DNA of 64,000 nt from Candidatus Fimousia stercorigallinarum. GTDB taxonomy: Bacteria; Bacillota; Clostridia; Lachnospirales; Lachnospiraceae. The notes below the pieces were generated by a model. The model saw only the letters and a list, made by a program, of their open reading frames with translations, made no database searches and had not been told where the DNA came from. This document shows positions 31,186 to 41,745 of this stretch, piece after piece (position 1 is the first letter of the stretch; every line of letters begins with the position of its first letter). A program made the position numbers and the translations under genes. The DNA lies in contig DVKZ01000092.1 in assembly GCA_018715775.1 (NCBI GenBank), positions 1-64,000 on the forward strand, in the 5' to 3' direction.

Positions 31186-32619
31186 ATGAAATTACAGAAA
31201 AATGATCTTCGCGTATATGCTGTGACAGACCGGCATTGGCTTGGCGGAGAAACAGTTGCGATGCAGGTGGAAAAAGCGCTGAGAGGAGGTGCAACGATGA
31301 TCCAGCTGAGAGAAAAAAAGCTGGATGAAGACGCCTTTTTGGAGGAGGCGCTGGAAGTAAAAGAAATCTGCAGGAAATACCACGTGCCGCTGATCATCAA
31401 TGATAATGTAGAAATTGCCCGAAAAGCAGATGCAGACGGCGTGCATGTTGGACAGAGCGATATGGCTGCTAAAAATGTCAGAGAAATCCTTGGCTCTGAT
31501 AAGATCATCGGAGTTTCTGCTGCGACAGTAGAAGAGGCCCGCACGGCACAGCTGCAGGGAGCAGATTATCTTGGTGTTGGTGCGGTATTTCCGACCAGTA
31601 CGAAAGACAATACAAGAGATGTGAACTATGAGAAGCTAAAAGCAATCTGTGAGTCTGTTGAAATTCCTGCCGTGGCGATCGGCGGAATCACAAAAGATAA
31701 TCTGAGTCTTTTAAAAGGAAGCAAGATCGCAGGGATTGCCGTTGTCAGTGCGGTCTTTGGCCAGCCGGATATTACCTGTGCGGCAATGGAACTGAGAAGG
31801 TCAGTGGAAAAAATGCTTGGAAAGCGTCCGACGGCATTATCGATCGCAGGAAGCGATTCCAGCGGAGGAGCAGGGATTCAGGCAGACATTAAAACAATGC
31901 TTGCAAACGGCGTGTATGCGATGACTGCGATCACCGCTTTAACGGCCCAAAATACGACAGGAGTAGCAGGAATCTTTGAAACGTCTCCGGAGTTTTTAGG
32001 ACAGCAGATGGACTGTGTTTTTCAGGACATTTTTCCGGATGCCGTGAAAATCGGAATGGTATCTTCGGATAAGCTGATCTGTATGATCGCAGATAAACTG
32101 GAACAGTATGCGGCAAGGCGTATCGTTCTGGATCCGGTTATGGTGGCAACGAGCGGATCGCGGCTGATTAACGAAGACGCAGTGTCCGCATTAAAAGAAA
32201 GACTGATCCCTCTGGCTGATCTCATCACGCCGAATATTCCGGAAGCAGAAGTACTGGCCGGCATTTCCATTGATTCTGTGGAAGATATGGCTGTGGCGGC
32301 TAAGATTATTCATGATCATTATCACTGTAATGTTCTCGTAAAAGGCGGTCATCATATGAATGACGCGAATGATCTGTTGTATACCGGAGATGGATGTCGC
32401 TGGTTTTACGGTGAACGCATTGACAATCCTAATACGCATGGGACCGGATGCACGCTTTCCAGCGCGATTGCTTCGAATCTCGCAAAGGGATTTTCTCTGG
32501 AGGAATCCGTAGGCAAGGCGAAGGCATATATTTCAGGGGCCCTACGATCGGATCTCAATCTTGGAAGCGGAAGCGGACCGCTGGATCATGGATTTGTCAT
32601 TGCAGATGATCAATGCTAA
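31186..32619 (+). CDS. Bifunctional thiamine-phosphate synthase / hydroxymethylpyrimidine (phosphate) kinase (ThiE-ThiD fusion)
   Basis: ThiE half VYAVTDRHWLGGE...GATMIQLREKKLDE...GADYLGVGAVFPTSTK; ThiD half ALSIAGSDSSGGAGIQADIKTM...NTHGTGCTLSSAIAS. Confidence 0.93.
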   Translation: MKLQKNDLRVYAVTDRHWLGGETVAMQVEKALRGGATMIQLREKKLDEDAFLEEALEVKEICRKYHVPLIINDNVEIARKADADGVHVGQSDMAAKNVREILGSDKIIGVSAATVEEARTAQLQGADYLGVGAVFPTSTKDNTRDVNYEKLKAICESVEIPAVAIGGITKDNLSLLKGSKIAGIAVVSAVFGQPDITCAAMELRRSVEKMLGKRPTALSIAGSDSSGGAGIQADIKTMLANGVYAMTAITALTAQNTTGVAGIFETSPEFLGQQMDCVFQDIFPDAVKIGMVSSDKLICMIADKLEQYAARRIVLDPVMVATSGSRLINEDAVSALKERLIPLADLITPNIPEAEVLAGISIDSVEDMAVAAKIIHDHYHCNVLVKGGHHMNDANDLLYTGDGCRWFYGERIDNPNTHGTGCTLSSAIASNLAKGFSLEESVGKAKAYISGALRSDLNLGSGSGPLDHGFVIADDQC

Positions 32620-32645
32620 GTATTAAAAAAAATACGTGAATATAG

Positions 32646-32674
32646 TTTACATCTTAACAATGTTTTGTTATATT
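32646..32674 (+). promoter_or_regulatory. Sigma-A type promoter
   Basis: TTTACA-N17-TATATT. Confidence 0.65.
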
Positions 32675-32687
32675 ACTACACATGGAT

Positions 32688-32711
32688 GGTATTCTGAAAA
32701 GAAGCTGTACC
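32688..32711 (+). promoter_or_regulatory. Leader hairpin upstream of pan operon
   Basis: GGTA-TTCT-GAAA-AGAA-GCTG-TACC. Confidence 0.4.
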
Positions 32712-32764
32712 AAGGACAGATCATTATAATTTTAAATTCAACAAGAAAAGCTTATATTCTAAAA

Positions 32765-32806
32765 AAGACCAGCAAAACGCGCTAAGCGTGTTTTGTCTGG
32801 TTCTTT
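32765..32806 (+). terminator. Terminator/attenuator hairpin upstream of pan operon
   Basis: GACCAG-CAAAACGCGC-TAA-GCGTGTTTTG-TCTGGTTCTTT. Confidence 0.75.
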
Positions 32807-32874
32807 CAAAGAGAAATAAGACTTAGAGTGTCACCGGATCCCGAGAAACAATCTCGAAGAGATGAGGTGATAGC

Positions 32875-33717
32875 ATGAAGATTGGATTTATCGGTGCCGG
32901 GAATGTTGGATGTTCTCTCGGCAGATATTTGAAACACAATCACATTATGGTTGCCGGATATTACAGCAGGAGCAGAGCGTCTGCAAAAGAGGCAGCCGAA
33001 TTAACAGATACAACACAGTTTGACACGTTGGAAGAAGTTGTGAAAACATGTGATACTCTATTTCTTACAGTGCCTGACGGACAGATTCAAAGCGTCTGGG
33101 ATCAGGTAAAAGATTTTCCGATTGAAGGGAAAAAAATATGTCATTGCAGCGGAGCAATGTCCGCTGAAGTCTTTTCAGGAATTCATGAGCTTGGTGCTTA
33201 TGGATATTCCATTCATCCTATGTTTCCATTTAACAGTAAAACAATTCCATACGAAAACATACAAAAGGCATTTATTTCAGTAGAAGGAGATGCAGAGAAA
33301 CGGGATGCATTTGTAAAGATGTTTGAAGGCTTTGGAAATCCAGTCAAAGTGTTAGATGGAAAAAATAAGACCAGTTACCATGCAGCGGCAGTTATGGCCT
33401 CGAATCAGGTGGTTGCACTTATGGAGCTGGCGGTTGAGCTGTTAGCGACGTGCGGTTTTACAGAAGAACAGGCATTACAGGCGGTTCGACCGTTAGCAGA
33501 AAGCAATCTGTTGAACATACTGGAAGCGGGACCGGCAAAGGCCCTTACGGGACCGGTCGAACGAAATGACGTGCAGACGGTCAAGAAGCATCTGGCAGTG
33601 CTGGATGGAGAACAGAAAGCCGTCTATCGAGCATGCTCGGACATACTAATGCATATCGCGGAACGGAAATATCCGGAACGGGATCACATGGAAATGAAGG
33701 AAATATTGGAGGATTAG
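32875..33717 (+). CDS. Rossmann-like/DUF2520 oxidoreductase, first gene of the pan operon
   Basis: [48 protein letters not shown]2520-type C-terminus. Confidence 0.85.
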   Translation: MKIGFIGAGNVGCSLGRYLKHNHIMVAGYYSRSRASAKEAAELTDTTQFDTLEEVVKTCDTLFLTVPDGQIQSVWDQVKDFPIEGKKICHCSGAMSAEVFSGIHELGAYGYSIHPMFPFNSKTIPYENIQKAFISVEGDAEKRDAFVKMFEGFGNPVKVLDGKNKTSYHAAAVMASNQVVALMELAVELLATCGFTEEQALQAVRPLAESNLLNILEAGPAKALTGPVERNDVQTVKKHLAVLDGEQKAVYRACSDILMHIAERKYPERDHMEMKEILED

Positions 33718-33721
33718 CAAA

Positions 33722-34549
33722 ATGAAAACGACAGTTACAACGCTTCAGAAAATGAAAGAAGAAGGAAAAAAGATCACAATGTTAACAGCCTACGACTATT
33801 CCACGGCAAAATTAGAAGATGAAGCCGGAATTGATACGATTTTAGTTGGAGATTCTCTTGGCAACGTTATGCTGGGATATGAAAATACGATTCCGGTTAC
33901 GGTTGATAACATGATCACTTATGGAGCATCCGTTGTACGCGGAGCTAAAAATGCATTTGTTGTGATCGATATGCCTTTTATGTCATATCAGACATCCGTT
34001 TACGATGCAGTCTGTAATGCAGGCCGGATCATGAAAGAAACCGGATGTGACGCCGTCAAGTTAGAAGGAGGAGTAAAATTTGCACCTGTGATCGAAGCAA
34101 TTACGAATGCTTCCATTCCGGTGATCGCACATATCGGTTTGACTCCGCAGTCTATTAATGCATTTGGCGGACATAAAGTACAGGGTAAGACAGAAGCAGC
34201 TGCAAAACAGATTATCGAAGATGCTAAGGCAGTAGAAGCAGCCGGTGCATCTGCGATTGTCATTGAAGGTGTTCCGGCAGCGATCGGTAAATTAGCGACA
34301 GAAGCAGTAAAAATTCCGACCATCGGAATCGGAGCAGGGCCTGATTGTGATGGACAGGTTCTCGTATATCAGGATGTATTAGGGATGTTCACTGATTTTA
34401 CTCCGAAATTTGTAAAACGTTATGCAGATATCGGAAGCATTATGAAAGAAGCATTTGCTGATTACATTAAAGAAGTCAAAGAACAGAGTTTTCCGGAAGA
34501 GAAACACTGCTATACAATGAAGGAAGATGTTATTGAAAAATTATATTAA
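33722..34549 (+). CDS. panB: 3-methyl-2-oxobutanoate hydroxymethyltransferase
   Basis: [37 protein letters not shown]. Confidence 0.97.
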   Translation: MKTTVTTLQKMKEEGKKITMLTAYDYSTAKLEDEAGIDTILVGDSLGNVMLGYENTIPVTVDNMITYGASVVRGAKNAFVVIDMPFMSYQTSVYDAVCNAGRIMKETGCDAVKLEGGVKFAPVIEAITNASIPVIAHIGLTPQSINAFGGHKVQGKTEAAAKQIIEDAKAVEAAGASAIVIEGVPAAIGKLATEAVKIPTIGIGAGPDCDGQVLVYQDVLGMFTDFTPKFVKRYADIGSIMKEAFADYIKEVKEQSFPEEKHCYTMKEDVIEKLY

Positions 34550-34582
34550 TCAGTCGTAACGAAGAGACAGGAGATTTGTAAA

Positions 34583-35440
34583 ATGAAAATCGCTTATACA
34601 GTAAAAGAAGTTAGAGAACAGGTAAAAGCCTGGAAAAAAGACGGGCTGACCGTCGGATTAGTTCCGACAATGGGTTATCTGCATGAAGGACATGCGAGCC
34701 TGATGAAAAAAGGTGTGGAACAGTGTGATAAAGTTGTTGTCAGCGTATTTTTAAATCCAATGCAGTTTGGTCCGACCGAGGATCTGGCAGCTTATCCGAG
34801 AGATTTTGAGAGAGATTCTAAGCTCTGTGAAGAAATGGGAGTGGCGATGATTTTTCATCCGGAACCGGAAGAAATGTATTCACCGCATTTTTGCTCTTAT
34901 GTAGATATGAGCGTGTTAACGGAGGATCTTTGTGGAAAAAGCAGACCGGTTCATTTCCGCGGAGTATGTACCGTATGCAATAAGCTGTTTAATATTGTGC
35001 AGCCGGATAAAGCATTTTTTGGTGAAAAAGATGCACAGCAGCTGGCAGTGATCAAACGAATGGTAGAAGATCTGAATATGGATCTGGAGATTGTCGGATG
35101 TCCGATCGTCCGTGAAGAAGACGGACTGGCAAAATCATCCAGAAATACGTATTTAAATGCAGAAGAAAGAAAAGCGGCCCTGATCCTGAGTAAGAGCATT
35201 TTCCTTGGACAGAAGATGGTAGAAGAAGGCGAAAGGGATGCACGGAAAGTAGTAAAAGCCATGACGGAGTTGATCGAAACAGAGCCTCAGGCACATATTG
35301 ATTATGTAAAAGTCGTTGATGGTCTGACAATGCAGCCGATTGATGTGATCGACCGTCCGATCGTAACTGCAATTGCCGTTTATATTAACGATACAGCACG
35401 TCTGATCGATAACTTCCATTTTGATCCGGAAGGAAAATAA
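34583..35440 (+). CDS. panC: Pantoate-beta-alanine ligase
   Basis: VGLVPTMGYLHEGHASLM; NPMQFGPTEDLAAYPR. Confidence 0.97.
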   Translation: MKIAYTVKEVREQVKAWKKDGLTVGLVPTMGYLHEGHASLMKKGVEQCDKVVVSVFLNPMQFGPTEDLAAYPRDFERDSKLCEEMGVAMIFHPEPEEMYSPHFCSYVDMSVLTEDLCGKSRPVHFRGVCTVCNKLFNIVQPDKAFFGEKDAQQLAVIKRMVEDLNMDLEIVGCPIVREEDGLAKSSRNTYLNAEERKAALILSKSIFLGQKMVEEGERDARKVVKAMTELIETEPQAHIDYVKVVDGLTMQPIDVIDRPIVTAIAVYINDTARLIDNFHFDPEGK

Positions 35441-35473
35441 AGCGGTTTGGAGATAGTTAAAGGAGAAGAAACC

Positions 35474-35863
35474 ATGCATGTTAATATGTTAAAAGCAAAG
35501 ATTCATCGTGCGACTGTCAAGCAGGCGGAACTCGATTACGTCGGAAGTATTACGGTAGATGAAAATTTGCTTGATGAAGCAGGAATTTTAGAATATGAAA
35601 AAGTTCAGATTGTAGATGTTAACAACGGAAGCCGTTTTGAGACTTATACGATCGCAGGTGAACGAGGAAGCGGTATGATCTGTTTGAATGGAGCGGCAGC
35701 AAGATGTGTTTCTACAGGTGATAAAATCATCATTATGTGTTATGCTGATTATACGCCGGAAGAGGCAAAAGGGCATAAGCCGAAAGTATTGTTTGTGGAC
35801 GAAGATAATAAGATCTCCCGTATCACAAACTATGAAAAACATGGAAGATTAGAGGATATGTAA
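35474..35863 (+). CDS. panD: Aspartate 1-decarboxylase
   Basis: [29 protein letters not shown], with GS processing site. Confidence 0.96.
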   Translation: MHVNMLKAKIHRATVKQAELDYVGSITVDENLLDEAGILEYEKVQIVDVNNGSRFETYTIAGERGSGMICLNGAAARCVSTGDKIIIMCYADYTPEEAKGHKPKVLFVDEDNKISRITNYEKHGRLEDM

Positions 35864-35865
35864 TT

Positions 35866-37056
35866 ATGTTAAGAGGAAAAACGGTTGTACTGGGAGTGAC
35901 CGGAAGCATTGCAGCTTATAAAATGGCAAATGTCGCCAGCATGTTAATTAAAAAACACTGTGATGTTCACGTGATCATGACAAAAAATGCAACGAATTTT
36001 ATTAACCCGATCACATTTGAAACATTAACGAATCACAAATGTCTGGTAGATACATTTGACCGAAATTTTCAATTTCACGTAGCACATGTATCATTGGCGC
36101 AGCAGGCAGACTGTATGCTGATCGCACCGGCATCCGCAAACGTGATCGGAAAGGTTGCAAACGGAATTGCAGACGACATGCTGACAACGACGATTATGGC
36201 GTGTGAAGCTCCAAAACTGATCGCACCGGCAATGAATACGCGGATGTTTAACAATCCGATCGTACAGGATAATTTAAGAAAACTGGAACGTTTCGGATAT
36301 GAAGTGATCCAGCCGGCAGCCGGAAGATTGGCCTGTGGAGATACAGGTGCAGGGAAACTCCCGTCGGAAGAGGTTATGATCGATTATATTGAAAAAGCAA
36401 TTGCGAGGGAAAAAGATCTGAAAGGGAAAAAACTTCTGGTAACCGCAGGGCCTACACAGGAAGCGATTGATCCGGTTCGTTTTATTACGAACCATTCAAC
36501 TGGAAAGATGGGATATGCGATCGCCAGAGCCGCAATGCTCAGGGGTGCAGAAGTAACTCTCGTAACGGGTCAGACAGCCATCGATCCGCCGCCATTTGTA
36601 AATGTGATTCCTGTTGTCAGTGCAGAAGATATGTTTGAAGCGGTAAAAGAACATTCCGATGCACAGGATATTATTATCAAATCTGCCGCAGTAGCGGATT
36701 ATCGTCCGGCAACTGTGTCGGATGAGAAGATTAAGAAAAAAGACGGGAATCTGTCAATTCCGATGGAAAGAACGACCGATATTCTTCAATATCTTGCAGA
36801 ACATCGAAGAGATGACCAGTTTATCTGTGGCTTTTCAATGGAAACACAAAATATGCTGGAAAACTCCAGAAAGAAACTGGAGAAAAAGAAGCTGGATATG
36901 ATCGTTGCCAATAATCTGAAGGTAGAAGGTGCCGGATTTGGTACCGATACCAATGTCGTTACTTTTATTACAAAAGAAGAAGAAAAGACATTAGAGATTA
37001 TGACAAAACAGGAAGTTGCGGATGAACTGTTAAGCTTTATCCGGTCCAAAATGTAG
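35866..37056 (+). CDS. coaBC: Bifunctional phosphopantothenoylcysteine decarboxylase/phosphopantothenate-cysteine ligase
   Basis: [62 protein letters not shown]. Confidence 0.97.
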   Translation: MLRGKTVVLGVTGSIAAYKMANVASMLIKKHCDVHVIMTKNATNFINPITFETLTNHKCLVDTFDRNFQFHVAHVSLAQQADCMLIAPASANVIGKVANGIADDMLTTTIMACEAPKLIAPAMNTRMFNNPIVQDNLRKLERFGYEVIQPAAGRLACGDTGAGKLPSEEVMIDYIEKAIAREKDLKGKKLLVTAGPTQEAIDPVRFITNHSTGKMGYAIARAAMLRGAEVTLVTGQTAIDPPPFVNVIPVVSAEDMFEAVKEHSDAQDIIIKSAAVADYRPATVSDEKIKKKDGNLSIPMERTTDILQYLAEHRRDDQFICGFSMETQNMLENSRKKLEKKKLDMIVANNLKVEGAGFGTDTNVVTFITKEEEKTLEIMTKQEVADELLSFIRSKM

Positions 37057-37060
37057 GATA

Positions 37061-37115
37061 AAAAAGGGCATTGTCCCATCATCAGTTATGATGATGGATC
37101 AATGCCCATTCTTTT
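37061..37115. terminator. Terminator hairpin between convergent coaBC and padR-family gene
   Basis: AAAAGGGCATTG...CAATGCCCATTCTTTT. Confidence 0.7.
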
Positions 37116-37122
37116 ATTTCTT

Positions 37123-37446
37123 TTACATCCTGGGGTTAATAATGGATTCAATGGCACTCGTTAATTTATAGTAATCTTTGATAAGTGCAGCCAAATGTTC
37201 TTTACCGGCATCTTCCAGATGATAATAAACTCGTGTCTGGCGTTTGCCCACCAGTTTCTTATAATCGGAAATGTATCCCTGATCTTCTAATTTGTATAGA
37301 ATCGGATACATTGTTCCTTCTGCAATTTTTATCTGTCCATCAGAGCGCTTGTTCAAGGCCTGAGAAAGTTGATAACCATAACAGTCTTCTTCTTCTAAGA
37401 TTTTTAACAGAAGCATTTCCAGTCGATATAAATTACGATTAGCCAT
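37123..37446 (-). CDS. PadR family transcriptional regulator
   Basis: ILEEEDCYGYQLSQALN...GTMYPILYKLEDQGYI...RVYYHLEDAGKEHL. Confidence 0.93.
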   Translation of the reverse strand: MANRNLYRLEMLLLKILEEEDCYGYQLSQALNKRSDGQIKIAEGTMYPILYKLEDQGYISDYKKLVGKRQTRVYYHLEDAGKEHLAALIKDYYKLTSAIESIINPRM

Positions 37447-37687
37447 TTAATTATAATCCTTTCATTTATTACAAATCTATAAATATAATATGAATTTATT
37501 ATAACAATTTGAAAAAATGAAAACAATACCTATATTGAAAAAACATATCTGAAACAGAAAAGTAAGGGCTTCGATATGATGCTTCATATTAGGATTGTTC
37601 TTCATTTTATAGAAAATTTATGAAAATAAAGATACCGGTATGATATAATTATCTTTATAATGATAAATGATACGGAGGAGAATCGAT

Positions 37688-39178
37688 ATGAAGATCGTGA
37701 ACAAGATAAGAGTTATATTTTTACCGGCAATTGTATTACCCCTCATATTGATCATGATTTCGTTTGCCTTCCTGAGTTATTCCTATACCAGATCAGCATA
37801 TAATATCGGTTCGGGCATTACAGCCATTGACAGCTTTTTGAATACGACAGAGACGATGAATGCGCTGACGAGCGATATTTTTGAAGAGATCAAGCGTATC
37901 GCGAAAGATTCCCCAGAAAATTTTGAAAACCCGGATTATATAGAGAGAGTCAATGAATCTTTAAAAGGAAAAGATTCTTATCTGATCATCCGAAAGAATG
38001 ACCAGATCATCTATCGGGGGACAGAAGAAAAGCATGATAAGCTCGAAAGTATGCTCCCTGCTTATGGGTCTACGGTCAGTTCGGAAGACAGCGGGATTCT
38101 GATCGGAACACCGGAAAACTTTCTGATCAAACAGCAGGATTTTGAATTCAGCGATTCTTCACAGGGAACCATTTTTATTATGACGAGCCTTGAGAATATT
38201 AAACCACATTTTCGAAGGATCGTCGTTCAGCTGATGCTATCTGTCGTGTTGATCTTATTTATGACAAGTGCTCTGCTGACCTGGTATATGTATTATGAAT
38301 TTGTTCGTCCGATCAATTTATTAAAAGACGGAACGGACAGGATCCGGGAAGGAGATTTGGATACCGATGTGGAGGTATTGAATGATGATGAGATCGGAGA
38401 TCTTTGTACGTCATTTAATGAGATGCGCGCAGAGTTGAAAAAATCGATCAATGACCGTTTAAAATATGAAGAAGAAACGAGAGATCTGATCAGTAATATT
38501 TCTCATGATCTGAAGACGCCTCTGACGGCGATTAAAGGTTATTCAGAAGCGATCATGGATGGCGTTGCGGATACGCCGGAAAAGATGGAGCGCTATATTA
38601 AGACGATTTATAATAAAGCGAACGATATGGATGTACTGCTCAACGAGCTTTCCATCGCATCGAAGATCGACTGTAATACAGTGCCATATAATTTTACAAA
38701 GATTGATATCGAAGCGTATTTTGAGGACTGTATGGATGAGATCGGATCGGATCTGGAACAGAGAAATATGGACTTTGCTTTTTTCAATTATTGTCATAAT
38801 CGCTGCTTTGTAATGGCAGATCCGGAGCAGTTGAAGCGAGTGATCACCAATATTATCAGTAATGCCTGCAAATACAGCGGAAAAGAAAAGGGGCATGTGA
38901 ATATCCGTCTAAAGGAAATGGAAAATTATATCCAGGTAGAGATTGAAGACGATGGAATCGGAATCAGTGCCAAAGATCTGCCGAATATCTTTAATCGGCT
39001 ATATCGTGCAGATGCTTCCAGGGCAAGTTCCGGCGGAAGCGGTCTGGGACTTTCGATATCTAAGAAGATCATCGAAGATCATGGCGGACATATATGGGCG
39101 AGCAGTAAATTGAATACGGGAACAACCATTTATTTTACTTTAAATAAAGTGACAGAGGAGGATGAAGAATATGAGTAA
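37688..39178 (+). CDS. Sensor histidine kinase (HAMP, HisKA, HATPase)
   Basis: Two TMs, HAMP, LISNISHDLKTPLTAIKGYSEAI, HATPase boxes; start revised behind GGAGG. Confidence 0.95.
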   Translation: MKIVNKIRVIFLPAIVLPLILIMISFAFLSYSYTRSAYNIGSGITAIDSFLNTTETMNALTSDIFEEIKRIAKDSPENFENPDYIERVNESLKGKDSYLIIRKNDQIIYRGTEEKHDKLESMLPAYGSTVSSEDSGILIGTPENFLIKQQDFEFSDSSQGTIFIMTSLENIKPHFRRIVVQLMLSVVLILFMTSALLTWYMYYEFVRPINLLKDGTDRIREGDLDTDVEVLNDDEIGDLCTSFNEMRAELKKSINDRLKYEEETRDLISNISHDLKTPLTAIKGYSEAIMDGVADTPEKMERYIKTIYNKANDMDVLLNELSIASKIDCNTVPYNFTKIDIEAYFEDCMDEIGSDLEQRNMDFAFFNYCHNRCFVMADPEQLKRVITNIISNACKYSGKEKGHVNIRLKEMENYIQVEIEDDGIGISAKDLPNIFNRLYRADASRASSGGSGLGLSISKKIIEDHGGHIWASSKLNTGTTIYFTLNKVTEEDEEYE

Positions 39179-39860
39179 GATTTTAATTGTAGAAGATGAA
39201 CTTAGTATTGCAGAGCTTGAAAAAGATTATCTGGAACTTAGTTCATTTGAAGTCGATATTGAGACAGATGGCCAGAGTGGATTGGAGAGAGTACTGTCGG
39301 AAGACTATGACATGCTCATTCTCGATCTGATGCTTCCGGAGATAGATGGATTTGAGATCTGTAAGAGGGTGCGTGAGGAGAAGAATATTCCGATTTTAAT
39401 GGTTTCTGCCAAAAAAGATGATATCGATAAGATTCGGGGATTTGGACTCGGTGCGGATGATTATATTACAAAACCGTTCAGTCCGAGCGAACTGGTTGCG
39501 CGGGTGAAAGCACATCTGGCAAGATATGATCGGTTGGTTGGAAGCAGCATGCCGGAAAACGATATTATCGAGATCCGAGGAATTAAGATTGATAAGACAG
39601 CGCGTCGTGTCTATGTCAATGGTGAGGAAAAAGCGTTTACAACGAAGGAATTTGACCTCCTGACATTTCTTGCCAGTCATCCGAACAGAGTCTTTAAAAA
39701 AGAAGAACTGTTTAATAAGATCTGGGATATGGAATCAATCGGAGATATTGCAACTGTTACGGTTCATATTAAGAAGATCCGTGAAAAGATTGAATTTGAT
39801 ACTTCAAAACCACAGTATATTGAAACGATTTGGGGCGTGGGATACCGCTTCAAAATATAG
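39171..39860 (+). CDS. OmpR/PhoB family response regulator
   Basis: ILIVEDELSIAELEKDYLEL...LILDLMLPEIDGFEICKRVR...winged-helix VTVHIKKIREKIE. Confidence 0.96.
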   Translation: MSKILIVEDELSIAELEKDYLELSSFEVDIETDGQSGLERVLSEDYDMLILDLMLPEIDGFEICKRVREEKNIPILMVSAKKDDIDKIRGFGLGADDYITKPFSPSELVARVKAHLARYDRLVGSSMPENDIIEIRGIKIDKTARRVYVNGEEKAFTTKEFDLLTFLASHPNRVFKKEELFNKIWDMESIGDIATVTVHIKKIREKIEFDTSKPQYIETIWGVGYRFKI

Positions 39861-39877
39861 GATAAAAGGAACAGAAT

Positions 39878-40585
39878 ATGAGAAAACAGAAGAAACCGGA
39901 AATTTTATATTTGGATTCGGAGATTATTGTGTGTGTAAAACCACAAGGTATGCCGGTCCAGAATGATAAAAGCAGAGATTTGAGCCTGCTCAATTATCTG
40001 AAGAACGAGATCACAAAAAAAGAGAAACAGCAGCAGGAATTATATGTCGTACATCGTTTAGACCGTCCGGTTGGCGGCGTTATGGTGTTTGCGAGAACGA
40101 AAGATGCCGTGGCGCATTTAAGCGAACAGATGCAAAAAGGAAGTTTTGAAAAGTATTATCAGGCCGTACTTACGGGAGACCTTCCGGATGAACAGGGCAT
40201 GTTAACGGATTACCTGCTAAAAGATGGTAAAACGAATACGTCAAAAACGGTTTCGAAAGGAACGAAAGGCGCGAAAGAAGCCAGGCTGGAATATGAAGTA
40301 CTTGATCGGATCGAGACGGATCAGGGGGTTTATACGTATGTATTGATCCATCTTCTGACCGGACGCCATCATCAGATCCGGGTTCAGTGTGCATATGCAG
40401 GGGCCGGTATCTGGGGAGACACGAAGTATAATCCGAAATTTCAGAAAGTAAAGCGCAGATATATGCAGATAGGATTATATTCGACAAGACTGGAATTTCA
40501 ACACCCTTCAAGTGGGGAAAGGATGATCTTTAAGACGGAGCCGGAAGGGGAAGCATTTGAAATCCTGGAAGTAGATGAGTTTTAA
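39878..40585 (+). CDS. RluA family pseudouridine synthase
   Basis: VVHRLDRPVGGVMVFARTKDA; LLTGRHHQIRVQCA. Confidence 0.94.
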   Translation: MRKQKKPEILYLDSEIIVCVKPQGMPVQNDKSRDLSLLNYLKNEITKKEKQQQELYVVHRLDRPVGGVMVFARTKDAVAHLSEQMQKGSFEKYYQAVLTGDLPDEQGMLTDYLLKDGKTNTSKTVSKGTKGAKEARLEYEVLDRIETDQGVYTYVLIHLLTGRHHQIRVQCAYAGAGIWGDTKYNPKFQKVKRRYMQIGLYSTRLEFQHPSSGERMIFKTEPEGEAFEILEVDEF

Positions 40586-40620
40586 TAAGATTGTTCTGTT
40601 ATCGTTTTCCGGTATTGAGC

Positions 40621-40665
40621 ACAGCGGCACTGGATAAAAGGAAAGGACCAGTGCCGCTGTTAAAT
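40621..40665. terminator. Terminator hairpin
   Basis: ACAGCGGCACTGG...CCAGTGCCGCTGT, 13-bp perfect stem between convergent genes. Confidence 0.75.
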
Positions 40666-40701
40666 GATGATTATATAGTTTAACAGTGATATCTTTTATG
40701 A

Positions 40702-41724
40702 TCAAAGGATATCTCTGCCGACAATCTTTGCGATTCCACGTGCTTTTTCAATTACATTGTGGAATTTTTCCGGCTTCAGACATTGTGCTCCATCAGACCA
40801 TGCATAGTCCGGATTCTCGTGTACTTCGATGATCAGACCGTCTGCGCCTGCCGCAACTGCTGCTAAAGATGCTGATTCGACTAATTTCCAGTCGCCTGTG
40901 GCATGTGACGGATCGATGATGATCGGAAGATGTGTTCGTTCTTTTACAATCGGGATTACGCTCAGATCCAGGGTATTGCGCGTGGATGTTTCGTAAGTAC
41001 GAATACCTCTTTCACATAAAATGACGTTCATGTTGCCGTTTGCCATAATATATTCCGCGGACATGATCCATTCATCGATCGTATTGCACAGACCGCGCTT
41101 TAAAAGAATCGGTTTGGTCGTTCTCTTGCCAATTTCTTTTAATAATTCAAAGTTCTGCATATTTCTTGCGCCAATCTGGATCAGATCTACGTTATCTTCA
41201 AATTCTTCAATTTTATCTGCACTCATCAATTCGGAAACGATCGGGAGATTCGTCTGCTTTTTTGCTTCAAGCATGGCCATAATTCCTTTGGTCCGCATTC
41301 CCTGAAATGCATATGGGCTGGTACGGGGCTTGTAAGCGCCGCCGCGAAGCATATGCCCCCCGGCTTCTTTTACCTTTTTCGCAACGGAACATACCATCTC
41401 TTCGCTTTCTACCGAACATGGTCCTCCGATCACGACAACCGGTTCTTTTCCGCCTACTTTAATGCCATCTACGTCAATGACGGAATCTTCAGGGTGAAAT
41501 AGACGATTTGCTAATTTATATGGAGCAACGATTCGAACGACGTCATGAACAGCTTTATTCGCTTTGATCGTCTTGACGTCTAATTGAGAAGTGTCACCTT
41601 CAATGCCATAAACTGTATAAACATCTCCGATGCAGGCATGAATACGACAGCCTGCATCTGTAATTTCTTTATGTAAACGATTTACGTCATCCTGGGGTGG
41701 ATTTTGTTTTAACGTGATAACCAT
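40702..41724 (-). CDS. aroF: 3-deoxy-7-phosphoheptulonate synthase
   Basis: VVIGGPCSVESEEMV; LRGGAYKPRTSPYAFQG; IDPSHATGDW. Confidence 0.95.
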   Translation of the reverse strand: MVITLKQNPPQDDVNRLHKEITDAGCRIHACIGDVYTVYGIEGDTSQLDVKTIKANKAVHDVVRIVAPYKLANRLFHPEDSVIDVDGIKVGGKEPVVVIGGPCSVESEEMVCSVAKKVKEAGGHMLRGGAYKPRTSPYAFQGMRTKGIMAMLEAKKQTNLPIVSELMSADKIEEFEDNVDLIQIGARNMQNFELLKEIGKRTTKPILLKRGLCNTIDEWIMSAEYIMANGNMNVILCERGIRTYETSTRNTLDLSVIPIVKERTHLPIIIDPSHATGDWKLVESASLAAVAAGADGLIIEVHENPDYAWSDGAQCLKPEKFHNVIEKARGIAKIVGRDIL

Positions 41725-41745
41725 GATGAATACTCCTTTTATTTT

